A stretch of 14,697 nucleotides of DNA from JAVSMW01 sp032027005. Lineage in GTDB: Bacteria; Bacillota; Thermincolia; Thermincolales; UBA2595. The notes under the pieces were generated by a model, which searched no databases, had not been told where the DNA came from, and worked only from the letters and a program-made list of their open reading frames with translations. Below are positions 1-6,722 of this stretch, in pieces; within the stretch, counting starts at the first letter, position 1; the number at the start of each line of letters is the position of its first letter. The translations under genes and the position numbers were made by a program. The stretch lies in assembly GCA_032027005.1 (NCBI GenBank), contig JAVSMW010000018.1:1-14697 (forward strand), written 5' to 3'.

Positions 1-1
1 A

Positions 2-607
2 CACACTCTATCAGATTATACCGAGCTTATCAGTGACTATCTTTTAGATATGGTGGAGAGTGGGGCTGTGAACGGGAGCAAGAAATCCATTCATAAGGGC
101 AAGATTGTGGCCACTCTCGTCGAGGGCACCAGGAAATTCTTTGATTTTCTTAATAATAATCCCACTATTGAGCTGCATCCGGTGGATTATGTCAATGATC
201 CTGCCGTTATCGCTCAAAACAACAAACTGTGCAGTATCAACGGTACTATCGAGGTTGATTTATTTGGACAATGTGCCTCTGAAACTATCGGAACCAAGCA
301 CTGGGGTGGAAGTGGAGGCCAGTCGGATTTTTCCAGGGGTTGCAGTATTAGCCCGGGTGGTAAAGGCTTTGTCGTCCTGAAGTCTACGGCAAAAAAAGGT
401 ACTCTCACCACGATTGTTCCCACTTTGACTCCCGGAGCCATCGTGACTACCAGTAGGAACTATGTTGATCATGTGGTAACTGAGTACGGCATTGCCAAAC
501 TTCGGAATAAGTCCGTACGGGAAAGGGCTCTGGCTCTGATCAACATTTCCCATCCGGATTTCCGGGATGAACTGCGCCACTCAGCAAAACAGATGAAAAT
601 TATCTAG
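2..607 (+). CDS. Acetyl-CoA hydrolase/CoA-transferase family protein, C-terminal part (cut by window edge)
   Basis: The frame is open from the first bases of the window and ends at TAG 605-607, so about 201 C-terminal residues are seen and the start lies outside. The family (Cat1/Cat2, 4-hydroxybutyrate or butyryl-CoA:acetate CoA-transferases) moves CoA between an acyl-CoA and a carboxylic acid through a glutamyl-CoA intermediate in the cytoplasm. Family signatures seen are INGTIEVDLFGQCASETIG, which probably holds the catalytic Glu, the glycine-rich GGSGGQSDFSRG, STAKKG, TTSRNYVDHVVTEYGIAKL, and the C-terminal HPDFRDEL. Substrate cannot be told from this half; butyrate/acetate, 4-hydroxybutyrate or succinate types share these motifs. 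It ends 43 bp before a terminator hairpin and converges on an acyl-CoA ligase pseudogene. An internal ATG at 50 is not a credible start, because homologous sequence continues upstream of it. Confidence 0.9.
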   Translation, partial: HTLSDYTELISDYLLDMVESGAVNGSKKSIHKGKIVATLVEGTRKFFDFLNNNPTIELHPVDYVNDPAVIAQNNKLCSINGTIEVDLFGQCASETIGTKHWGGSGGQSDFSRGCSISPGGKGFVVLKSTAKKGTLTTIVPTLTPGAIVTTSRNYVDHVVTEYGIAKLRNKSVRERALALINISHPDFRDELRHSAKQMKII

Positions 608-649
608 CATATGAACATCATTCTGTTAAGCCTTAAATCGAAGAAAATT

Positions 650-685
650 GCCCCCACCTGAAATATCAGAGTGGGGGCTTAAATT
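650..685. terminator. Bidirectional rho-independent terminator between convergent genes
   Basis: An 8-bp perfect GC-rich stem, GCCCCCAC at 650-657 and GTGGGGGC at 671-678, is extended by CTG/CAG (658-660 and 667-669) with one bulged A. On the plus strand it is followed by TTAAATTTTT. On the minus strand the same hairpin is followed by AATTTTCTT. It sits between the stop of the plus-strand CoA-transferase and the stop of the minus-strand ligase pseudogene (698), as expected for a terminator serving both. Confidence 0.85.
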
Positions 686-697
686 TTTAGCGTAGTT

Positions 698-1864
698 TTA
701 ATTGTTCGTGGTTGAAGATATTTCAACCTTGCTTTTTTCCTCGTCTCTCAATTCACGTTTAAGAATCTTCCCAACTTTCGATTTTGGTAGCATATCGCGA
801 AATTCAATATACTGTGGAACCTCATAGGGAGCAAGCCGCTCACGACACCATTGAAGCAATTCCCGGGCGTCAACTCCCTTAATATCATCTTTGACGACAA
901 CATAGGACTTGATCCTTTCCCCTACAGCAGGATCGGGAATACCTATTGTACAAGAAGCCATTACTGCCGTATGCTCCTGCAGCACATTGTCTATCTTGGA
1001 AGCAGCTACCCGATAGCCTTTATGCTTGATGATATCCCCAGAACGATCTATAAAGTAGAGCCAATTGTCTTGATCTAATTTAACGATGTCCCCTGTTCGG
1101 TACCAGCGTTTACCCTGAAACTGCACAAAATGCAAACTAGTTTCCTCGGGCTTATTCCAATAACCGGATACCATATGTGGGGAGGATACCAACAATTCAC
1201 CTGACTCGTTTGGTGGAACTGGTTCCATGGTTTCGCTATCAACGACTAAGACTTGCTGCCACGGGACAATTTTACCTGCAGTTCCCTCAGGTATGGTCTG
1301 GCCTGTTGGGGAAAGAGCTACCCCACCAAAGTTTTCCGTAGCCCCGTACCCATGGTAAAGGGGGGTACCAAACTTTGTCAGCCATCGGTTGGCAAGTTCC
1401 CGAGGCACTGAATCACCACCACATAAACAGTATTTTAGGCTGCTGAGAGAATAGTGATCAATCCTCTCGTGTCCTAACATTATGTTATACATTGTTGGAG
1501 TGCCAGCCATAGACTTGGCCTTATAGCGTTCAATATGATCAAGGATACCGTCAAGGCTTATCTTGGTGGGCAGCATCAGCAAGGTCTCACCAACAAGCAG
1601 GCAGCCAAACCCAATCGCCTGACCTAGAATGTGATATAGGGGTGTCCCCAGGTACACAATGTCTTCTCCTATCGGAATAACTCCCTGACTGACTTTCCGT
1701 TGTCCAAGAAAACTTTGCAATAACATTGCATTGGATATGGGAACCCCTTTAGAAAAACCGGTTGTTCCCCCGGTGTAAAGTATCTCGGCTAATTCCTCTA
1801 GTCAAACGGTTTTTGTCCAGGGTACTTTCTGATCTCCCGATAATATATATTTCTCGTGTATGTC
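698..1864 (-). pseudogene. Acyl-CoA synthetase (AMP-forming), 5'-truncated with in-frame stop
   Basis: Intact members adenylate a carboxylic acid with ATP and then form the acyl-CoA thioester. The C-terminal two thirds of the family is seen: the ATP-binding loop ILYTGGTTGFSKG (about 1748-1783), YGATENFGG, the YRTGD motif, the hinge region DIIKHKGYRV, and the C-terminal catalytic-lysine motif PKSKVGKILKREL. The longest ATG-started frame begins at 1726, after the ATP loop, so it cannot be the native start. Reading upstream in the same frame gives VPWTKTV, then TGA (1802-1804), then more coding-like sequence (HEKYILSGDQK) up to another TGA at 1865-1867. Nothing of the first roughly 150-200 residues usual for the family is found before the permease terminator at 1891-1924. 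The gene has lost its 5' end and carries at least one internal stop. Which acid it activated is unknown. Confidence 0.85.
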
Positions 1865-1890
1865 TCAACTGTTGATTAACAGTACCATTT

Positions 1891-1924
1891 AAAAAGCTAT
1901 ATGGCAAAATATGTGCCATATGGC
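1891..1924 (-). terminator. Rho-independent terminator of the permease gene
   Basis: Read on the minus strand, GCCATATGGCA (1924-1914), a 7-nt loop, and TGCCATATAGC (1906-1896) form an 11-bp stem with one G-U pair. It is followed directly by TTTTT (1895-1891). The stem begins 19 nt after the permease stop codon at 1944-1946, which fits termination of that operon. Confidence 0.85.
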
Positions 1925-1943
1925 CCCGTATCAGTATCTGAGA

Positions 1944-2700
1944 TTATGCAAGATAAAATATGTACAGATAAACTGTGGAGATAATAATTGACACCAGCAT
2001 GATAGGAAAACCAACTTTAAAAAACATTTTAAAGGAAATATGGTGTCCGTGCTCCTCGGCTAAGCCAGCCACTACAACATTGGCTGATGCTCCCACCAGG
2101 GTACCGTTACCTCCCAGGCAGGCTCCAAGGGATAATGCCCACCAAAGGGGGCCGATATCCATCCACCGATTTGACCCATATTCTGGATCAAGGGAATCAT
2201 GGTGGCTACAAAAGGGATGTTGTCAATAAAGGCCGAAGCAATAGCTGACATCCACAGAATCAGCAACCCGGTCAGAACTAGGTTCCCTTGCGTTAACTTC
2301 ACTGCCTCAATAGCAATAAGTTTGATAACCCCAAGCTCCTCCAAGGTTCCCACCAGAACGAACAAACCTACAAAAAAGAAGATTACCGGCCATTCCACCT
2401 CTTTTAGTACTTTCTCTGGCTTGACCCCGGAAATAGCCATCAGTAAGGTGGCCCCGGCTATAGCCAGGGTGGCAGGTTCCAGGTGCAGGAAACCATGGAA
2501 GACAAAACCCAGAATGGTCAGGCCCAGAACTGTCAAGGACTTGCGCAAAAGATGGGGTTCCTTGATAAACTTTCTTTCATCCATAGCCATAACCATTTCC
2601 TGATTTTCCGGTTTTACTACTAATTGCTTCCGGTACACAAAATAGAAGATTATTGAGGTTACTATTTGAACAACTATTATTACAGGCGTATTATTAATAA
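1944..2700 (-). pseudogene. ArsB/NhaD-type permease, C-terminal part (3' of the IS, frameshifted)
   Basis: This is the distal half of a membrane permease of the ArsB/NhaD ion-transporter superfamily. The segment opens at the IS junction with INNTPVIIVVQIVTSIIFYF (a membrane helix), then a polar stretch, then helices around FVFHGF, WPVIFFFVGLFVLVGTL and the conserved SAFIDNIPFVATMIPLI. The frame breaks near 2163 after NMGQIGG. A one-base deletion there accounts for the continuation in another frame, which gives MDIGPLWWALSLGACLGGNGT, then GASANVVVAGLAE, then a last helix and TAA at 1944-1946. Joined to 4216-4728, with one copy of the 7-bp duplication removed and both indels corrected, the gene is exactly 421 codons. 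The GTG at 2638 looks like a start but is internal to the original gene. The ion carried (Na+/H+, anion, arsenite, dicarboxylate) cannot be read from the sequence. Confidence 0.85.
2694..2700. repeat. Target site duplication, left copy
   Basis: TTAATAA sits immediately outside the left inverted repeat and is repeated at 4216-4222 outside the right one. Removing the element and one copy restores the permease reading frame across the junction (FMDFIINNTPVIIV). Confidence 0.9.
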
Positions 2701-2814
2701 CTCAACTTTCGCAGCTCAATTTTGGAAACAAAGCCTTGATATAACTGGGTAAACCCTCGATCCAGTCCTGGAGTTGACAAATAGCATGTTTTGTTTCTAA
2801 CTCTGGCTGAACGT

Positions 2815-4059
2815 CTATATATCTAAAACAAACAGCATTAACTGCTGTAAAGCGGCTTTAAAGTCCATATCCCTGACTTCATCGCAAAATAAATAAAACA
2901 ATCCGCCCAGGGAACGGTCATCATTATGGTGCCTACGCTCCCATTCAAGTAATAAATAACGGGCGAAAACGATGGTGGTATGGCTAATAAGCATATCGAA
3001 CGAACGACCTTGAAATTCGGAACCAAGCTTCAGATGTGATTTTGAGACCTTGAAGAAGTTTTCAATGCTCCATCTCATGCCATAAATACGGACAATTTCG
3101 CTATTATCTAAGCTAATATCAGTACTAAGAATAGCCAACCACTCCCGGCGGTTATTCCGATTCTGCACAAACACCAACTTAACAGGCAAACCACAAGCTG
3201 TGTGAACGAAGACCGAGCCTAAGATATCAGCTTTGGGATTCTTTGGCACTTTGGCATATAATTCTTGCAAGGTCAAATGTTTACCATCAAAAGTGTAACG
3301 TTGTTTCAGTGCCTTAACCATACCAATAGAATGCAACCCCTTGTCTTTTAAGGCCCGAAGCAGCGGTGCATGAGTAAACCAACTGTCCATAAGCACATAA
3401 TCAGCAGAAAAACCAGCAAGTAAAGCATGATCCAACAATTGGCTAACTGCATCAGGTTTACGAACTAAAGCTTCCACCCGACGTTTATAGCCATTGAGAC
3501 GTTTATCTAGGTCCTGACGCATTTCGCAAAATCGGTTTTCCTCTTTAGCAGAACTGAGCAAAGAGAAATCGATGGGCGCAAAACTATAACCATCTGACCA
3601 GCCAAGTGTTAGCATACTATAACCGCGGACAAAGCGTCCAATCGTATGATCATGGATACGTGCCAATAATTCAGCCTTTTTGCTGCGATTACGACTAAGT
3701 ATAGAATCATCTATTATGAAGACACGTACCCGGTTAGCTGAGGTAAGTTTTTCAAAATATTGAACAATACTCAGGCTGAGTGCAAGTAAGAATCGCCGCC
3801 ACGCATAGCGAGGGTTATTTAAAAAGCGATAGACAACATCTTTACCAGGATGTGATGTTCCGCGTTCGCTTTCCAACAACCGAAACAAATTCCGTCCTTG
3901 AAATACCAGTTGGAAGATTAATTGAAAGACCGCTAGACTGGAGGTGCCAAAGACCTTTTTGATCCCTGCATTACGCAATAATTGACCAATCTTTAAAACC
4001 GAAAAAACTTGAGAAATTCGTTGTTCATACTTTTCAGGCAGAGAGTTGTGTTGTAACAT
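2815..4059 (-). CDS. IS4-family DDE transposase
   Basis: A protein of 414 residues that cuts and joins the ends of the surrounding element. The RNase H-like catalytic residues are visible: IIDDS near residues 115-119 (first Asp), LMDSWF near 223-228 (second Asp225), and YGMRWSIENFFKVSK at 326-340 with Glu333, a perfect match to Y-x2-R-x3-E-x6-K. I start it at the ATG at 4059, because AAAGGTG lies 9 nt upstream. The longer frame from TTG 4119 has no ribosome binding site and would begin inside the promoter. The extra 20 residues are therefore rejected. Stop is TAG. Length and motifs are complete, with no frameshift, unlike the gene it interrupts. Expression appears limited by a leader hairpin (see 4069-4130). 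Confidence 0.93.
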   Translation of the reverse strand: MLQHNSLPEKYEQRISQVFSVLKIGQLLRNAGIKKVFGTSSLAVFQLIFQLVFQGRNLFRLLESERGTSHPGKDVVYRFLNNPRYAWRRFLLALSLSIVQYFEKLTSANRVRVFIIDDSILSRNRSKKAELLARIHDHTIGRFVRGYSMLTLGWSDGYSFAPIDFSLLSSAKEENRFCEMRQDLDKRLNGYKRRVEALVRKPDAVSQLLDHALLAGFSADYVLMDSWFTHAPLLRALKDKGLHSIGMVKALKQRYTFDGKHLTLQELYAKVPKNPKADILGSVFVHTACGLPVKLVFVQNRNNRREWLAILSTDISLDNSEIVRIYGMRWSIENFFKVSKSHLKLGSEFQGRSFDMLISHTTIVFARYLLLEWERRHHNDDRSLGGLFYLFCDEVRDMDFKAALQQLMLFVLDI

Positions 4060-4068
4060 ATAGATAAG

Positions 4069-4130
4069 CACCTTTCTGTTTGGAATTTTGGTGAGTTTCG
4101 TCACTTTCCATTTTACCAAATTGAAAGGTG
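4069..4130 (-). promoter_or_regulatory. Transposase leader fold-back hairpin that masks the ribosome binding site
   Basis: In a minus-strand transcript, CACCTTTCAATTTGG (4130-4116) can pair with CCAAACAGAAAGGTG (4083-4069), matching at 13 of 15 positions. The loop contains a smaller stem, GTGA/TCAC (4091-4094 with 4101-4104). The downstream arm contains AAAGGTG, the probable Shine-Dalgarno of the transposase ATG at 4059. The upstream arm lies before the predicted start of the element's own transcript, so only transcripts entering from outside would fold this way. This is the arrangement known from IS10 and IS50, where it blocks translation from read-through RNA. Confidence 0.7.
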
Positions 4131-4142
4131 TTTTTCTGTCAA
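4110..4142 (-). promoter_or_regulatory. Candidate transposase promoter
   Basis: On the minus strand, TTGACA (4142-4137) is a consensus -35. TGGTAAAAT (4118-4110) is an extended -10 (TG-n-TAAAAT). The spacing is 21 nt, longer than the ideal 17, which an extended -10 may tolerate. The predicted start point near 4103 falls inside the loop of the leader hairpin, downstream of its 5' arm. Confidence 0.55.
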
Positions 4143-4215
4143 TATCTCTAATTTTTATGCAAAAAACTCAGTATTTTCAAGGACTTGATTTAATTTTCAA
4201 GGTGCGAAAGTTGAG

Positions 4216-4222
4216 TTAATAA
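4216..4222. repeat. Target site duplication, right copy
   Basis: TTAATAA directly follows the right inverted repeat and matches 2694-2700. Confidence 0.9.
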
Positions 4223-4728
4223 TAAAATCCATAAAAGTCAGGCCGGTAGCACTGCCAATCATAATATTGGGCGGGTCACCGATCAGGGTTGCTGTACCCC
4301 CTATATTGGAAGCAAAAATTTTCTGCCATTAAAAAGGGGAATACTTTAACCCGCAGGGTATGGGTAATGGAAAAGGTTACCGGCACGATTAACAAGACAG
4401 TGGTGACATTATCCAGGAACGCCGAGACAATAGCCGTAATTACCGATAAGGCGATTAAAATCTTCATAGGCTCACCTTTGGCCACCTTGGCAGCCTTAAC
4501 GGCCATGTATTCAAAAAGACCGGTGTGTTTGATAATTTCCACAATTACCATCATGCCAATTAATAGGCCCAAGGTATTAAAGTCAATGGCTTCAATAGCC
4601 TTCTCCTGCAAGATAAAACCAGAAATGATCATGACTACCGCACCAAACAGGGCCGCAATAGTACGGTGGACTTTATCAGATATTATCAGAGCATAAATCA
4701 AGATAAAAATAACTGATGCAATAAGCAA
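4216..4728 (-). pseudogene. ArsB/NhaD-type permease, N-terminal part (5' of the IS, frameshifted)
   Basis: Start chosen at TTG 4728 because AGGAGG lies 7 nt upstream (4741-4736). The longer frame from TTG 4764 would put the ribosome binding site inside the protein. The product begins with a membrane helix (LLIASVIFILIYALIISD), then helices around AALFGAVVMIISGFIL, NTLGLLIGMMVIVEII and ILIALSVITAIVSAFLDN, followed by TTVLLIVPVTFSI, a conserved ArsB/NhaD stretch. After FPFLMAE the frame is lost: an extra A in GAAAATTTTT (about 4318-4321) leads to a stop at 4276. Removing it gives IFASNIGGTATLIGDPPNIM, the conserved half-repeat motif of the family, and runs in frame to the IS junction. It lies 38 bp after the winged-helix gene and is probably co-transcribed with it. 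Confidence 0.87.
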
Positions 4729-4766
4729 ACAATCGCCTCCTGAAAAGATGATCGGTGGGGTCAAGG

Positions 4767-5069
4767 TTAGTGAGCAGTCCCTTTTTGATTACTAACCGAA
4801 TATCTTAACTGGCTTTCTTCTACCACTGCCAACTTAGCTACAAGCGGATCGAGGATATGTTTTACCAGATCAGGTGATAAACAAAAATGATCTGCTATCT
4901 CCTCTACCGAATGGGGTGCTTTAGATAATAACCACATAATAGCTTCCTCAGCCTGCTTTTTCTTGGTAAAGCTAATAGTTCTAAGGTCAATTATTTCTTC
5001 TGAAATTAAGTCCGTTTTTCCATTTAGGTTTTTCAGTTGTATTTTGGTAAAATAATTAGCTGCTTTCAT
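4767..5069 (-). CDS. Small winged-helix (HTH) protein, likely transcriptional regulator
   Basis: A protein of 100 residues starting at ATG 5069, with GGAAAGGA upstream (5088-5081). The middle and C-terminal half reads as a winged helix: KKKQAEEAIMWLLSKAPHSV (helix 1), EEIADHFCLSPDLVKHIL (helix-turn-helix, roughly residues 57-74), then DPLVAKLAVVEESQLRYSV (helix and wing). The N-terminal 35 residues are polar and not recognised. No ligand-binding domain is present. It lies just upstream of the permease gene in the same direction, so a role in controlling the permease or itself is plausible but inferred only from position. I do not recognise a named family. A possible -10 (TACAAT, 5113-5108) lies 38 nt before the start codon, without a good -35. 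Confidence 0.75.
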   Translation of the reverse strand: MKAANYFTKIQLKNLNGKTDLISEEIIDLRTISFTKKKQAEEAIMWLLSKAPHSVEEIADHFCLSPDLVKHILDPLVAKLAVVEESQLRYSVSNQKGTAH

Positions 5070-5098
5070 TTGCTAATCTATCCTTTCCTAGGCAAATG
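5067..5098 (-). promoter_or_regulatory. Inverted repeat enclosing the ribosome binding site and start codon of the winged-helix gene
   Basis: CATTTGC (5098-5092 on the minus strand) and GCAAATG (5073-5067) are a perfect 7-bp inverted repeat 18 nt apart. The second arm contains the ATG of the winged-helix gene, and the loop holds its Shine-Dalgarno. It could be an operator for autoregulation or an RNA hairpin at the start codon. Short repeats like this can arise by chance. Confidence 0.35.
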
Positions 5099-5262
5099 CT
5101 AACCATTATTGTACCTGAAACTCCGCTCTTCTAAGGCTATGGAGGCAGTGCCTATGGCAAGACGACAAAGCCCCAGAAGATAAGGAAGTGCATTATGCCG
5201 GGATAGGCGTCCTTTAACAGGCGTACATGACCGTAGCTTGGTACATGCCTAGTTGTCTGGTC
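5099..5262 (-). pseudogene. Fragment of a membrane-bound Fe-S oxidoreductase (FadF/HdrD-like), N-terminal membrane region
   Basis: On the minus strand, the frame from 5232 reads GHVRLLKDAYPGIMHFLIFW followed by GFVVLP, then hits TAG at 5154-5152. In the neighbouring frame the sequence continues at once as IGTASIALEE (5155 onward) and stops at 5101-5099. Joining them through a single-base deletion gives a stretch that, from memory, matches the second membrane region (GxMHxLIFWGFxVLxIGT) of heterodisulfide reductase-related oxidoreductases with a NarI-like N-terminus. These proteins pass electrons from acyl-CoA dehydrogenases/ETF toward the quinone pool. Only about 45 residues of a protein normally near 650-700 remain, without the ferredoxin or CCG domains. 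The sequence between 5233 and 5274 is open but not recognisable. The fragment lies between the adenosyltransferase and winged-helix genes and is too short and broken to function. Confidence 0.6.
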
Positions 5263-5341
5263 GGTGTCATGTCAAGATCCTCCATTACTGGGCCAGGGCG
5301 GGAGCCAGGGTTTTACTGTACCTGTCGGTGGTATAAGTTAC

Positions 5342-5874
5342 TTAAAACTCGATGCCGGCCCTGGCCTTTACTCCATTCCTATAATGGTGCTTTACTTCTT
5401 CAACCACACTGACGAGGTCCGCCAGCTGGATAATCTCGGGAGCTGCCCCGCGTCCGGTCAATACCAGGTTCAACTCGGGTGGCTTTTCTTTGATTAACTG
5501 GATAACTTCCTCGAGGTTTACCAGGTGATAGTCCAGGGCCACATTGATTTCGTCCAAAATAATCAGTTGATAATCACCGGAAGCAACTGCTTCCCGGACT
5601 ATTTGCAGGCCTTTTTGGGCCATATCCACATCAATTTTGGCCGGATTACGGCTAACAAAGGTTTCCAAACCTGATTGGATAAACACCAAATTTGGCAGAT
5701 ACTTGGCCGCAGCTGGATTTCCCCGTAGTTACCGCCTTTCATAAACTGAATAATACACACTTTTTGCCCATGACCAACTGCCCACAGTGCTAAACCTAAA
5801 GCGGCAGTAGTCTTACCCTTACCGTTGCCGGTGTATACCAGTACCAAGCCCCGTTGCTCATTGTCGATGCTCAT
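5342..5874 (-). pseudogene. cobO: Cob(I)yrinic acid a,c-diamide / cob(I)alamin adenosyltransferase (CobO/BtuR type), one frameshift
   Basis: The enzyme transfers the 5'-deoxyadenosyl group of ATP to cob(I)alamin, the last activation step for adenosylcobalamin. Start ATG 5874 is preceded by GGAGG 6 nt upstream. The N-terminal frame shows the P-loop TGNGKGKTT (residues 15-23), then ALGLALWAVGHGQKVCIIQF and GGNYGEIQ. The frame is then lost at about 5713-5715, and the rest of the protein lies in the next frame: AAAKYLPNLVFIQSGLETF, LIILDEINVAL, LVLTGRGAAPEIIQLADLVS and the family C-terminus KARAGIEF. Adding one base gives exactly 178 codons (177 aa), normal for the family. It is the last gene of the long operon, 57 bp after SDR 1. 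Either a fresh mutation or a sequencing error would explain the break. Confidence 0.88.
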
Positions 5875-5931
5875 ACCTGTCCTCCTTCTTCTGACAAGGT
5901 GTCCGATCTAAGTTAGAATTGCTTTAAAATT

Positions 5932-6670
5932 TCAGATGGACCAACCGCCATCTACTGCCAGCACCTGCCCAGTAATATATGACGCTTCATCTGAAGCCAG
6001 GAAAAGATACGCCGCGGTTATTTCTTCCGGGTTTGCAAGTCTGTGAAAGGGAATTTGGCTGCGAATATTTTCCAGTACTTTTTCAGGAATAGTGGTAGTC
6101 ATATCAGTCTGCGTAAATCCAGGTGCCACTGCGTTCACCCGAATACCGGCTCTGCTGAACTCTTTTGCCAAGGTCTTAGTCATGCCTATCAGGCCGGCTT
6201 TGGTCGCAGCATAGTTCGTTTGGCCAATATTTCCACGTAATCCCACTACCGAAGTTGCATTCAAGATGACCCCTGACCCCTGCTGCTTCATTGTTGGAAT
6301 TACTGCCCGGGTACAGTTAAAGACTCCTTTTAAATTCACAGCTATTACTTTGTCCCATTGATCTTCAGTCATTTTTTCTAAACGAGAATCGGCTGTAATC
6401 CCAGCGTTATTTACCAGAAATATCTATAGATCCAAAATTTGCAGTAGTTTTTTTTACTAATTCACTCACATTTTCAAAATTAACTACATCAACCTTGCAA
6501 AAGAAAGAGTCTCCTCCAAAATCGTTAATTTCCTTGCTGACAGTTTCTCCTGCCTCGTCAAAATCAGCCACCACAACTTTCGCACCTTCCTGTGCAAACC
6601 TTATAGCAGTCACTCTTCCGATACCCCTTGCTGCTCCGGTAATTATCGCTACTTTGCCTTTTAGTCTCAT
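5932..6670 (-). pseudogene. Short-chain dehydrogenase/reductase (FabG-like), one frameshift (SDR 1)
   Basis: SDRs of this type reversibly oxidise 3-hydroxyacyl (or other secondary alcohol) substrates with NAD(P). I start it at ATG 6670, which has AAGGGG 9 nt upstream and opens MRLKGKVAIITGAARGIG with the TGxxxGIG nucleotide loop at residues 11-18. A longer frame from 6745 would overlap the acyl-CoA dehydrogenase and is rejected. After GSIDI the frame is lost at a TTT run (6418-6420 as AAA on the plus strand). Removing one T continues as LVNNAGITADS, the NNAG motif. The second part has the catalytic Ser of NATSVVG, Tyr/Lys of NYAATKAG, VNAVAPGF and the C-terminal VDGG. The corrected gene is exactly 246 codons (245 aa), normal FabG length. 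It lies 52 bp after the acyl-CoA dehydrogenase. Its likely substrate in this operon is a hydroxyacyl-CoA, but this is inferred. Confidence 0.88.
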
Positions 6671-6722
6671 CTTAAAGTACCCCTTAAATTTATTTATTTG
6701 AATCGAATTGACTTGTGGATTT

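Larger units (their letters stand above)
2701..4215 (-). mobile_element. IS4-family insertion sequence, 1515 bp, complete
   Basis: The element is bounded by 13-bp perfect terminal inverted repeats, CTCAACTTTCGCA (2701-2713) and its complement (4203-4215), and flanked by a 7-bp duplication TTAATAA. It encodes one transposase on the minus strand with 114 bp of non-coding sequence after the stop. The transposase carries the IS4 signature Y-x2-R-x3-E-x6-K. As I recall the IS4 subgroups, a 7-8 bp duplication best fits the ISPepr1 group; this was not checked against ISfinder. The element is inserted in the same orientation as the permease it disrupts. Its ends, duplication and transposase are all intact, so it is probably young and possibly still active. 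Confidence 0.92.

Noticed and set aside
1802..1804. TGA in the ligase as a selenocysteine codon
   Set aside because: It is not at a catalytic position, the gene is already truncated a few codons upstream, and no selenocysteine-containing acyl-CoA ligases are known to me.
5265..5341. Terminator after cobO
   Set aside because: Only weak CTGG/CCAG pairings are present and no T-run follows on the minus strand, so the operon's end is not marked here.
5227..5497. Two overlapping plus-strand frames beside the end of cobO
   Set aside because: They overlap the cobO coding strand and the oxidoreductase remnant, lack a ribosome binding site and resemble no family I recognise.
6410..6425. Programmed frameshifting in SDR 1 (and likewise SDR 2 and cobO)
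   Set aside because: The runs are only three bases, no slippery heptamer plus stimulator is evident, and these families are not known to use it. Simple indels or sequencing errors explain the breaks.
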